Of a DNA stretch of 64,000 bases, positions 19,965 to 28,786 are shown piece by piece. The stretch covers positions 15,126 through 79,125 of the forward strand of contig JBGAWA010000004.1 of the NCBI GenBank assembly GCA_044227805.1. Direction: 5' to 3'. Every line of letters begins with the position of its first letter. The stretch's first letter is position 1. Source of the DNA: JACCZZ01 sp044227805 (GTDB lineage Bacteria > Bacteroidota > Bacteroidia > Chitinophagales > UBA10324). The notes beneath the pieces are model-generated. The model saw only the letters and a program-made list of their open reading frames with translations, made no database searches and had not been told where the DNA came from. Both the position numbers and the translations under genes were made by a program.

Positions 19965-19975
19965 TAGCAGTTCTG

Positions 19976-22402
19976 TTACCACGACAATGTTATTTTTTCA
20001 TTCGAATTGCTGAGCAGCACCACCGGCAATTGCTTTTCCGGCTGATTGAATTCAGCTGTCAGCGATGCATCACGACGGCTGATGGCAACAGCGTTTCCGT
20101 TTATCCGTACTTCTTTATCCATGCTATCAAATCCATGCAATACCAAAAGCACCTGTTTAAAGTGCGAGGAATAATTTCCTTCCGGTTTGTTCAGCACAAT
20201 CTGCTTTGCGTCGGGATCAATCGTAAATGTGCGCCTGTAGTAGCCACCGGATTGATCCGCATAACCGTCACCTGCATCCTCATAGTAATTATATTGGTTG
20301 AAGACGGCACTTTGGTAAACATGCAAAATCAGTGTATCTGTTGGCTGCTGCGCAGTGGATTGAACGAGTGACTGCACAGGGATGAAACTTCCCTCCTTCA
20401 CAAATACAGGCAGTTTATCGAGCGGCGCACTGCTGATAAACTCGGTAGCACCGGCATATTTTGTTCCCGTGTACAAGTCGTACCAGTTCCCGGAAGGCAA
20501 ATAAACCGGTGTAGCCCGAACGGTGCTTTTGCAGGGCGCTACCAGCAGGGCAGGGCCGCATAGAAATTCATTTTCAAAATCGTTATAATAGATCTTTTCA
20601 TCAAGCGGATAGTCAATGGCCAGTGTTCGCTGAACAGGCATGCCACTCATGGATGCATCATAAAAAGCAGTATATAGATAAGGCATCAGCCGGTAGCGCA
20701 GATTCACATATTTTCTCACAGTGGTTTCGATATCTTCCCCATAACTCCATGGCTCAGCATCACGCAATCCGAACATCTTATGGCTGCGGTAGAATGGGCT
20801 GAAGGCGGCCACGGACATCCAGCGTGCAAACAATTCCGGTGTTGCTTCCGAGGTAAATCCGCTTACATCAGCGCCGGCAAATGCAATACCGCTGACACCC
20901 AGTGAGTTCACCATACGCACTGCCAGCAACATATGATCATCACTGCCCACATTGTCGCCGGTCCATATAGCAGAATAACGCTGCAAGCCGGCAAAACCGG
21001 CACGTGTGAGCACAAATGGACGTTTGCCGTTTAAAAGACTTTTTGTTCCATCAAAAGTGGCGCGTGTCATTTCCAGTGCATAAATATTGTGCGCCATCTT
21101 ATGTGTGATGGCATGGCCATCCCCTTCAAATTGTATATTGTCAGGCACTTTCTGGCCCCAGGTTGCAAATTCATTCATGTCGCACCAGAAACCATCAATG
21201 CCCTGTTCGATATTCTGCTGAAACAACTTTCCCCACCATATCCTGGCGGAAGGGCTTGTGTAATCCGTAAAAGCGCACCATCCTGGCCAAACCTGACCGT
21301 GATAAACTGTACCATCAGGATATTTCACGAAGTGATTATTTTTTAAGCCGTCTTCATAGGCTGCATAACCATTCTCCACTTTAATCCCGGGATCAATAAT
21401 CACCACATTTTTGAAGCCCAGCTGATCCATCTTTGCAAGCATGCCTTTGGGATCGGGAAAACGATTGTTATCCCATGTAAACACTTTGTACTGATCCATA
21501 TAATGAATATCAAACCAGATCACGTCACAAGGGATCTTTTTATCCCGAAAAGTTTGCGCCAGCGTCAGCACCTCACTCTGCGGAAAGTAACTCCATCGGC
21601 ATTGCTGAAAGCCCAACGACCATTTGGGTGGCAGCGGCATTCTGCCGGTGAGCCAGGTATAGGATTCAATGATCTTTGGAATGTTGTGGTGATAGATCAG
21701 GAAATAATTCAGGTCGCCTTCTTCACAGGTAAAATAAGCATTGCGTTCCTGCGAGGCGCCAAAATTAAAATGTGTTTTAGAAGAGTTATCCAGGAAGATT
21801 CCATAATACAACGAGTCATGCATACCGATATAAAAAGGAATGGTGGAGTATAAAGGATCAGCATTGAGAATATATCCGGGCACATCAGCATTCCAATGTA
21901 CATAACCGTTTCCCCGTCTGTTCAGCCCGCCGGTTTTTTCACCGAGTCCGATGAATTTTTCATTGGGAAATAATTTTTTGTAGGCAGTGATCTCTTCTCC
22001 AATCCAGGAAGTACCAAACGCATTATCATCACTATTAATCAGTTGCCCTTTTTTATTATACAGCGCGATGCGGACAGGCTGCCTGGTGATGGTCAGTACG
22101 ATCGAATCGGTTGTCAATTTTATTTGCGTCTTCTCTTCACTTACCGAAAACTTTGCAGCGGCATCACGTTGAGCGCTGACGGCGTAAGAGAAATCGTTGA
22201 ATGCACTGTTTTTCGTCACATCAATCTTAATGATACAGGCCGTATAGACTGTAACTTTCATGTTGCCGTAGTCAGTTTGCAGCGTAATGCCATTGCTCAT
22301 CCGTTTCATCGATTTCAAATTGCCAATGCTGTGGCTGAGTGATTGAGCCGGCAATTGGAAAAATAGCGGTAGCAGCAGGAGAAGCAAGGTGATTTTTTTC
22401 AT
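19976..22402 (-). CDS. GH31 alpha-glucosidase
   Basis: This is an 808-residue secreted glycoside hydrolase family 31 enzyme. ATG 22402 gives the signal peptide MKKITLLLLLLPLFFQLPAQ; the ATG at 22495 would add 31 charged residues before it. The N-terminal beta-sandwich (about 30-220) is followed by the barrel, with nucleophile D408 in GFWCDMNEFATWG and acid/base D483 in WTGDNVGSDDH, and then C-terminal beta domains. Such enzymes release glucose from the non-reducing ends of alpha-glucan oligosaccharides, in the periplasm if not lipid-anchored; no lipobox or T9SS domain is seen. It is divergent from susC and shares its intergenic region, the usual layout of a starch-type utilisation locus. Confidence 0.93.
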   Translation of the reverse strand: MKKITLLLLLLPLFFQLPAQSLSHSIGNLKSMKRMSNGITLQTDYGNMKVTVYTACIIKIDVTKNSAFNDFSYAVSAQRDAAAKFSVSEEKTQIKLTTDSIVLTITRQPVRIALYNKKGQLINSDDNAFGTSWIGEEITAYKKLFPNEKFIGLGEKTGGLNRRGNGYVHWNADVPGYILNADPLYSTIPFYIGMHDSLYYGIFLDNSSKTHFNFGASQERNAYFTCEEGDLNYFLIYHHNIPKIIESYTWLTGRMPLPPKWSLGFQQCRWSYFPQSEVLTLAQTFRDKKIPCDVIWFDIHYMDQYKVFTWDNNRFPDPKGMLAKMDQLGFKNVVIIDPGIKVENGYAAYEDGLKNNHFVKYPDGTVYHGQVWPGWCAFTDYTSPSARIWWGKLFQQNIEQGIDGFWCDMNEFATWGQKVPDNIQFEGDGHAITHKMAHNIYALEMTRATFDGTKSLLNGKRPFVLTRAGFAGLQRYSAIWTGDNVGSDDHMLLAVRMVNSLGVSGIAFAGADVSGFTSEATPELFARWMSVAAFSPFYRSHKMFGLRDAEPWSYGEDIETTVRKYVNLRYRLMPYLYTAFYDASMSGMPVQRTLAIDYPLDEKIYYNDFENEFLCGPALLVAPCKSTVRATPVYLPSGNWYDLYTGTKYAGATEFISSAPLDKLPVFVKEGSFIPVQSLVQSTAQQPTDTLILHVYQSAVFNQYNYYEDAGDGYADQSGGYYRRTFTIDPDAKQIVLNKPEGNYSSHFKQVLLVLHGFDSMDKEVRINGNAVAISRRDASLTAEFNQPEKQLPVVLLSNSNEKITLSW

Positions 22403-22819
22403 AGACGATGAAGGACTTGAAGTGCAACGGTGCAATCTGGCAAACCTACCTAATTGCAGATAATTTATCCCGGATTTTTTCAATAAAAAACTCACCCCTT
22501 CAACTTGAAGCTGCAGAGGGTTTGCCTCTTGTATTCAAATAAAACAAAATAGTTTGCAAACCCTGATCAGTAATAGGGTTCCGTTAAGCACGTCAGTGTA
22601 CGGATCTCCAAATTGTGTATGAATCATGCAACCTAAACTTTTTCAACCCTATCTTCTATATCAATCCTGTTATGCCGCTGCTGAATTTTATATTAGAAAA
22701 AATCCTTTAGCACACCGCTTCTGCCGCCTGTGGTTTGGGGATTTTTTTTGCAATCAGCCGCAAACACCCGTTTCATTAAATGATTATTATTGTACCGTCA
22801 AAAAAAATCCAACCCGCTC
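22403..22819. other. Divergent promoter region between GH31 and susC genes
   Basis: This 417-bp region must carry promoters in both directions. It contains the hairpin at 22517-22564 (listed separately) and a near-consensus -7 box TATTATTG at 22785-22792 (one mismatch) just before susC. No regulator gene or RNA gene was seen. Confidence 0.5.
22517..22564. repeat. Hairpin related to the core of the dispersed repeat
   Basis: A perfect 9-bp inverted repeat (AGGGTTTGC / GCAAACCCT) encloses 30 bases. The stem sequence and the 30-nt spacing equal those of the central hairpin in the full repeat copies. It is probably a degenerate copy lying in the GH31-susC promoter region. Confidence 0.55.
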
Positions 22820-25800
22820 ATGAAAAAAAAATTTACAAGCATTCCTCTGCTGATTGCCCTTTTGGTAAGTCTATGCCCGCTCGGCGTACTTGCACAAAAT
22901 GGTTCTGTGAAAGGAAAGGTGATTGATGAGAAATCAGAGCCTGTTTCTTATGCTACCGTACAATTGAAGGGCACTGCCTATGGCGCCAACACCGATGATG
23001 ACGGAACATATGAGATTTCCAATGTCCCGATCGGATCTTATACCCTCGAGATCAGTTATGTCGGATACGCCACCTTCACCCAGGCTGTGCAGGTAACCGC
23101 CGGCAGCACGGTATTGAATATTCAACTTAAAACAGATTACCTCTCGTTAAATGAGGTAGTGGTGGTCGGTTACGGTACCAAGCAGGTGAAAGACCTGACA
23201 GGCTCGGTAACTTCCGTTTCTTCCAAGGATTTTGACAAAGGCGCCGTCGCTTCACCTGAACAACTGATTACCGGTAAAGTAGCCGGTATCCAGATTACCT
23301 CAAGTGGTGGCGCACCAGGCGCAAGCAGTACTATTAAGGTAAGAGGCGGATCTTCCCTGAATGCCAGCAACGACCCGTTGATCGTGATTGACGGTGTGCC
23401 TGTTGACAACAACGGAGTGTCCGGTTCAGCGAATGCATTGAACCTGATTAACCCAAATGATATTGAAAATATCACGGTATTGAAAGATGCTTCCGCAGCT
23501 GCCATTTATGGATCAAGAGCCGCCAACGGTGTGATAATCATTACCACCAAAAAGGGATCAGGCAATGCGAAACTCGGCGTGGAATATAATTCTACCACTT
23601 CCTTATCGGCCATCTCTGACTATGTAAATTCAGAAACGGCTGACGGATTACGTGCGCTTATTGATAGTTCCGGAAACTCCAAACAAAAAGCATTGGTAGG
23701 AACCAGCACTACAGATTGGCAAAAGGAGATCTATCGCGCACCGGTGAGCATGGACAATAACCTGTCATTTTATGGCGGCATCAAGAATCTTCCTTATCGT
23801 TTTACCATCGGTTACCTGAACAGCCAGGGTATATTAAAGCGGTCTGAGCTGGAAAGAACCAGCCTCGGCCTTAATATGAGCCCATCATTTTTGGATGACT
23901 ACCTGAAGGTTGAGTTAAATGCCAAGTTTGCTTACACCTACAACTTTTTCGCTAACCAGGACGCTATCGGTTCAGCCGTTCAGTTCGATCCCACCCAAAG
24001 CATCTATTCAGGTAACGATAACTACGGTGGTTATTTCGAATGGCTCGATGCAGCAGGTAAACCCAATACACTGGCGCCAAAGAATCCGCTCGGCTTGATC
24101 TATCAAAAAGATGACAAGAGCAATGTTTACCGTTTCCTAGGCAATGCTCGGTTTGAATATAAGATGCATTTCCTGCCAGAATTGAAAGCAGTGCTTAATC
24201 TCGGTACCGATATCTCCCGCAGTAACGGAACAGTATTTATTCCTTACGAAGCAGCTTCCAACTTTACCCGCAAAGGTGTCAACACCCAATACGATCAGAA
24301 AAAGGATAATAAGTTGCTTGAATTCTACCTCAACTATAACAAAGACCTTGATGGCATACACAGCAAAATAGATGTAACCGGAGGTTACTCTTACCAGGAT
24401 TGGCTGCGGGCCAGCCCTATCACTCCTTTTGTTGATTCTGCGGGCAATGAATATGGCTACCCGGATGTGAATGCATTAGGTGACACGATTGCTATTGGAG
24501 GCGTTCCGTTCAAAACCCAAAACACGCTGATCTCTTTCTATGGCAGGTTGAATTATACCTTCATGGATCGCTACCTACTGACAGCTACACTCCGTGATGA
24601 CGGCTCGTCGCGCTTTGGTCCTGATAACCGCTGGGGATTGTTTCCATCCCTAGCTTTGGCCTGGCGCATCAGTGATGAGTCGTTCCTGAAAACCGTGGAA
24701 GCCATCTCTAACCTGAAATTAAGGTTGGGTTATGGTGTTACCGGTCAGCAGGATCTGCCGCCTACCCTTTCAGACTATCCTTATATCGCGAATTACCAGC
24801 CAGGTGAAAGTACCGCCCAGTATCAGTTTGGCAATGAGTTTTATACTGTGCTGCGGCCGGATGGATATGATGCCAATATTAAATGGGAAGAAACAGCGAC
24901 TTACAACATCGGCCTTGACTTTGGTTTTGCCAATGGAAGAATCAGCGGTACAATTGACTTCTATAAAAAGCTCACCACTGACCTGTTAGCCATCATTCCT
25001 GTACCTGCCGGTACTAACTTCACTAATAACATTCTCACCAATGTAGGAAGCCTGGAAAATCAGGGCGTGGAAGTTACCTTGAATCTGGTGCTGGTGGATA
25101 ATGCCAACTTTACCTGGGAACTGGGAGGAAACGTAACCTATAACCACAATGAAATTACCAAACTTACCAAGGTCCAGGATCCTGATGATGTTGGAATTTT
25201 GGTTGGTAATATCTCCGGTGGCGTTGGAAATACTATACAGGTACATACCGTTGGCTACCCAACCAATTCCTTCTATGTTTACCAGCAGCTTTACGATTCT
25301 GTGGAGACCGACAAGCCGCTGGAAGGTCAGTATGCAGATTTGAATGGCGATGGCAAGATCACACCTGATGACCGCTATCGTTATGAGAAGCCTGCACCGG
25401 ATGTGTTTGCAGGATTGTATTCCAATTTCACCTGGAAAAACTGGTTTGCTGGTTTTGCTATGCGGGGCAGCTTTGGTAATTACATGTACAACAACGTGAG
25501 TTCACAATACGCGAATTTCCAGAATATTGACGGATCGAAGAATTACCTCAGCAATCTAACCACTGACTATTACAATACGGAATTCGTTAAACCACAATAT
25601 CTCTCTGATTACTATGTAACTGATGCATCCTTTATCCGCATGGACAACATCAATATCGGCTACAATTTCAGAGATATTATCAATGGCAAGACGTCACTTA
25701 AAGTCTCGGCAATCGTTCAGAATGTTTTTGTAATTTCGGATTATCCGGGTCTTGATCCTGAAATTTCGGGTGGTATAGACAATAACATCTATCCGCGTCC

Positions 25801-25837
25801 CAGGATTTTCTCTATTAACTTAAGCCTTAACCTTTAA
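22820..25837 (+). CDS. SusC/RagA-family TonB-linked outer membrane protein
   Basis: This is a 1005-residue outer-membrane glycan importer. ATG 22820 gives a signal peptide ending VLAQ. The order is: a carboxypeptidase-like CarbopepD_reg domain (about 28-112, GKVIDEKSEPVSYATVQLKG), a plug domain with VVVVGYGTKQVKDLTGSV and the family signature KDASAAAIYGSRAANGVIIITTKKG, then a 22-stranded barrel ending in the aromatic-rich PRPRIFSINLSLNL. It works with the SusD partner just downstream (11 bases) as a lidded pore that takes up oligosaccharides with TonB energy. The next genes (GH53, GH2) suggest galactan oligosaccharides, while the divergent GH31 and GH13 genes suggest alpha-glucan. The sequence alone cannot decide between them. 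Confidence 0.96.
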   Translation: MKKKFTSIPLLIALLVSLCPLGVLAQNGSVKGKVIDEKSEPVSYATVQLKGTAYGANTDDDGTYEISNVPIGSYTLEISYVGYATFTQAVQVTAGSTVLNIQLKTDYLSLNEVVVVGYGTKQVKDLTGSVTSVSSKDFDKGAVASPEQLITGKVAGIQITSSGGAPGASSTIKVRGGSSLNASNDPLIVIDGVPVDNNGVSGSANALNLINPNDIENITVLKDASAAAIYGSRAANGVIIITTKKGSGNAKLGVEYNSTTSLSAISDYVNSETADGLRALIDSSGNSKQKALVGTSTTDWQKEIYRAPVSMDNNLSFYGGIKNLPYRFTIGYLNSQGILKRSELERTSLGLNMSPSFLDDYLKVELNAKFAYTYNFFANQDAIGSAVQFDPTQSIYSGNDNYGGYFEWLDAAGKPNTLAPKNPLGLIYQKDDKSNVYRFLGNARFEYKMHFLPELKAVLNLGTDISRSNGTVFIPYEAASNFTRKGVNTQYDQKKDNKLLEFYLNYNKDLDGIHSKIDVTGGYSYQDWLRASPITPFVDSAGNEYGYPDVNALGDTIAIGGVPFKTQNTLISFYGRLNYTFMDRYLLTATLRDDGSSRFGPDNRWGLFPSLALAWRISDESFLKTVEAISNLKLRLGYGVTGQQDLPPTLSDYPYIANYQPGESTAQYQFGNEFYTVLRPDGYDANIKWEETATYNIGLDFGFANGRISGTIDFYKKLTTDLLAIIPVPAGTNFTNNILTNVGSLENQGVEVTLNLVLVDNANFTWELGGNVTYNHNEITKLTKVQDPDDVGILVGNISGGVGNTIQVHTVGYPTNSFYVYQQLYDSVETDKPLEGQYADLNGDGKITPDDRYRYEKPAPDVFAGLYSNFTWKNWFAGFAMRGSFGNYMYNNVSSQYANFQNIDGSKNYLSNLTTDYYNTEFVKPQYLSDYYVTDASFIRMDNINIGYNFRDIINGKTSLKVSAIVQNVFVISDYPGLDPEISGGIDNNIYPRPRIFSINLSLNL

Positions 25838-25848
25838 AAACTGAAGTG

Positions 25849-27447
25849 ATGAAAACAACAATAGCTAAATCAACCGTCATTGTTTCCATAATAGTGCTTT
25901 CACTTACTTCATGTCTGAAAGACCTTGATCGCACACCATTTTATGGATTGAACACCGAGTCAGTGTATGCTGACCCCGACAATTATATTAACGTGCTGGC
26001 AAAACTGTATGCCGGTTTCAGTACCACAGGTAATAAAGGGCCCGATGGGAAACCTGATATCAGTGGTATTGACGAAGGCTTTTCCAATTACGTTCGTGTT
26101 TACTGGAACTTGCAGGAATTGCCCACCGATGAAGCAGTATGCGGCTGGAGCGATCCGGGCATCCCGGAATTACATGAGATGTCATGGTCATCGGACAATG
26201 CATGGGTAAAAGGCATGTACTACCGTTTCTATTTCCAGATTCCGTTGTGCAATGAGTTCATCCGTGAATCATCAGACGACAAATTAAGCGAGCATGGATT
26301 CTCAGCAGACGACGTCAATAAAATCAAGGCTTACCGCTATGAAGCACGGTTTCTAAGGGCGCTAACCTACTATCATGCAATGGATATGTTTGGTAATGTT
26401 CCGTTTGTGACGGAAGACGATGCCTCAGGATCATTTTTCCCTGAACAGATCTCCCGCGGCGATCTGTTTCTTTACATTGAAAAGGAACTTAAGGAGATTG
26501 AAGACCTTATGCTTGATCCGGATCAGGCCGAATATGCAAGGGCCAGTAAAGCCGCTGCATGGACCTTACTTGCAAAAATGTATCTTAATGCGGAAGTATA
26601 TACCGGAACACCAAGATACAATGACTGTATCACCTATTGCAATAAAGTAATTAATGCAGGTTATACGCTTCAACCAAAATATACCGAGTTGTTCCTGGCT
26701 GATAACAACCTGTCGAATGAAGTCATCTTCCCAATCACCAGTGATGGAAACTTTACGAAATCCTGGGGTGCTACAACCTTTTTGGTACATGCACCGGTAG
26801 GTGGTAAAATGAAACCACTTGAGTTCGGAATTTCCGGAGGATGGGGAGGTTATCGCGCCACCTCTGCATTTGTAAATCAGTTTCCCGATACATTGGATGG
26901 CCGCAACCTGTTCTTTACCGACGGACAGAACCTGAGTGTGAATGATACGGTGAATGGCGTAATTAAACTGTCTACCACATTTACCGATGGTTATGCAGTA
27001 GCAAAATGGAGGAATGTAACTTCTGCCGGAGTGATTGGTTCCGATCCGAACGGCACTTTTGTAGATACTGATTACCCGATGTTCCGCCTCGCCGATGTGT
27101 ACCTGATGTATGCGGAAGCGGTAGTACGCGGCGGCGCCGGCGATCAGGCCACTGCGCTGAACCTCATCAATCAGCTGCGTGAGAGAGCATATGGTAACAG
27201 TGAGCACAATGTCACTTCCCTTGACCTTAATTTTATTTTTGCTGAACGTTCAAGAGAAATGTATTGGGAAGGCACACGCCGCACAGATCTTATCCGCTTC
27301 AAGAAATTCAGCGGTGGAGATTACCTGTGGCCATGGAAAGGAAATTCGGAATATGGTACTTCTGTACCGTCTTACCTTGATCTGTACCCGATTCCGGCGG
27401 CTGATATCGTCGCCAATACGAATCTAAAACAGAATGATGGGTATTGA
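25849..27447 (+). CDS. SusD/RagB-family glycan-binding lipoprotein
   Basis: This is a 532-residue surface lipoprotein, the lid of the SusC pore. The start is ATG 25849 (a GTG directly before it, at 25846, is an alternative); the signal peptide ends LTSCLKDLDRTP with the lipidated Cys. TPR-like helices are present, with YRYEARFLRALTYYHAMDMFGNVP, the classic SusD signature, and a C-terminal region with FAERSREMYWEGTRRTDLIRF and LYPIPAADI. It binds the polysaccharide at the cell surface and delivers it to SusC. It is co-transcribed with susC and followed by a strong terminator, so the GH53 and GH2 genes behind it may have separate control. Confidence 0.96.
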   Translation: MKTTIAKSTVIVSIIVLSLTSCLKDLDRTPFYGLNTESVYADPDNYINVLAKLYAGFSTTGNKGPDGKPDISGIDEGFSNYVRVYWNLQELPTDEAVCGWSDPGIPELHEMSWSSDNAWVKGMYYRFYFQIPLCNEFIRESSDDKLSEHGFSADDVNKIKAYRYEARFLRALTYYHAMDMFGNVPFVTEDDASGSFFPEQISRGDLFLYIEKELKEIEDLMLDPDQAEYARASKAAAWTLLAKMYLNAEVYTGTPRYNDCITYCNKVINAGYTLQPKYTELFLADNNLSNEVIFPITSDGNFTKSWGATTFLVHAPVGGKMKPLEFGISGGWGGYRATSAFVNQFPDTLDGRNLFFTDGQNLSVNDTVNGVIKLSTTFTDGYAVAKWRNVTSAGVIGSDPNGTFVDTDYPMFRLADVYLMYAEAVVRGGAGDQATALNLINQLRERAYGNSEHNVTSLDLNFIFAERSREMYWEGTRRTDLIRFKKFSGGDYLWPWKGNSEYGTSVPSYLDLYPIPAADIVANTNLKQNDGY

Positions 27448-27468
27448 GATTTTTAACATGTAACATGC

Positions 27469-27500
27469 AGAGCCGGCACTAACTGCCGGCTCTTTTTTTT
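27469..27500 (+). terminator. Rho-independent terminator after susD
   Basis: A 10-bp stem AGAGCCGGCA / TGCCGGCTCT with a 5-nt loop and eight T. It separates susCD from the galactan enzymes. Confidence 0.92.
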
Positions 27501-27562
27501 ATAGCTTGCAGTAAATAGTTTACCCATATTCGTGTTTTGCAGATGACAACTATCAACGCGCC

Positions 27563-27629
27563 TTTAGCCCGGCTTTTTCAATGGAAAAATCCGCTTCGAT
27601 GCGACGCAGCACTGCAAAATGCGGGTTTA
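27563..27629 (+). repeat. Dispersed repeat, internally deleted copy
   Basis: The left end of the 162-bp repeat (TTTAGCCCGGCTTTTTCAAT...) is joined to its right end (CACTGCAAAATGCGGGTTTA); the central hairpin is missing. It lies between susD and the GH53 gene. Confidence 0.65.
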
Positions 27630-27718
27630 CTATTGAACCTAATGAACTGTTTAATTGATTTGAACTTCCTGCACTTCAGGAGAGGCTGTAACTTTTCTTT
27701 CCCGAAAATAAAACGTCT

Positions 27719-28738
27719 ATGACATTTATTCCCTCATTGTTTCTTCCCGTTGCCTTCCTACTATCCATGCTGCTGCCTGCAGTAATCAGTCTGCAAACGC
27801 AACCGGACAAGACAGGCAACAAAACAGAAAAAATAATCGGTGCCGATATCTCCTTTCTGCCTCAGCTGGAAGCCGAAGGCATCAAATTCTCGGTGAATGG
27901 CAAGCAGGATGATGCTATCATGATCTTGAAGCATTATGGCTTCAACTATATCAGGTTACGTCTCTTTGTCAATCCGCAAGCTGACAGCGGCTACTCAAAA
28001 GAAGGATATTGCGGTCTGCCGCAGACAATTGCTATGGCGAAAAGAATCAAACAGGCGAAGATGAAATGGCTGCTTGATTTTCACTACAGCGATAACTGGG
28101 CCGACCCGCAAAAACAATTCAAACCGGAAAAATGGAAAGATCTATCCTTCCCACAACTCACACAAACCGTACAGGACTATACCCACCATGTAATTTCCGA
28201 ATTAGCCTCACAAGGTGTATTGCCTGATATGGTACAGGTGGGAAACGAAATCAATCATGGTATGCTATGGCCGGATGGCAGCTACTCTCATCCCGACAAC
28301 CTCGCAACCTTGATTAAGGCCGGGATTGCAGGCGTGAAGGAAGTTGCGCCCGACGTCAAAATCATGCTGCATATCGCGCTTGGTGGTCAGCAGGAAGAAT
28401 CAACGCAATGGCTGGATGCCATGATGGCACGAGGAGTTACGTTTGATGTTATTGGTGAATCCTATTATCCGCAATGGCACGGCACCATTGCAGACCTGCA
28501 GCAAAACCTGGCTTACCTCGCCACGCATTATGAACAGGAGGTGATAGTAGCTGAATACACACAACACAAAATGGAAGTGAATGATATTGCTTTCAATCTG
28601 CCGGATGGCAATATGAAAGGAACATTTATCTGGGAGCCACTGAATACCTGGGAATTTATTTTTGATAAGCAGGGAAATGCGGTAGATTCACTGATAAAGC
28701 TGTATCCGGTTATTGCCAAAAAATACAACGTGAAGTAA
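27719..28738 (+). CDS. GH53 endo-beta-1,4-galactanase
   Basis: This 339-residue glycoside hydrolase family 53 enzyme should cut beta-1,4-galactan, the side chain of pectic rhamnogalacturonan I. An N-terminal hydrophobic segment (about 3-25) directs export. The barrel is complete, with GADISFLPQLE at the start, FNYIRLRLFVNP, LDFHYSDNWADP, acid/base E177 in VGNEINHG and nucleophile E279 in VAEYTQH. It is the single-domain form; a second, longer GH53 lies at 32383-33975. The GH2 gene follows directly, so endo- and exo-acting galactan enzymes are made together. Confidence 0.94.
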   Translation: MTFIPSLFLPVAFLLSMLLPAVISLQTQPDKTGNKTEKIIGADISFLPQLEAEGIKFSVNGKQDDAIMILKHYGFNYIRLRLFVNPQADSGYSKEGYCGLPQTIAMAKRIKQAKMKWLLDFHYSDNWADPQKQFKPEKWKDLSFPQLTQTVQDYTHHVISELASQGVLPDMVQVGNEINHGMLWPDGSYSHPDNLATLIKAGIAGVKEVAPDVKIMLHIALGGQQEESTQWLDAMMARGVTFDVIGESYYPQWHGTIADLQQNLAYLATHYEQEVIVAEYTQHKMEVNDIAFNLPDGNMKGTFIWEPLNTWEFIFDKQGNAVDSLIKLYPVIAKKYNVK

Positions 28739-28786
28739 ATGTATGATCTGTCGTTGATCCTTTCACTTTCAATCAGCTACAAACCA

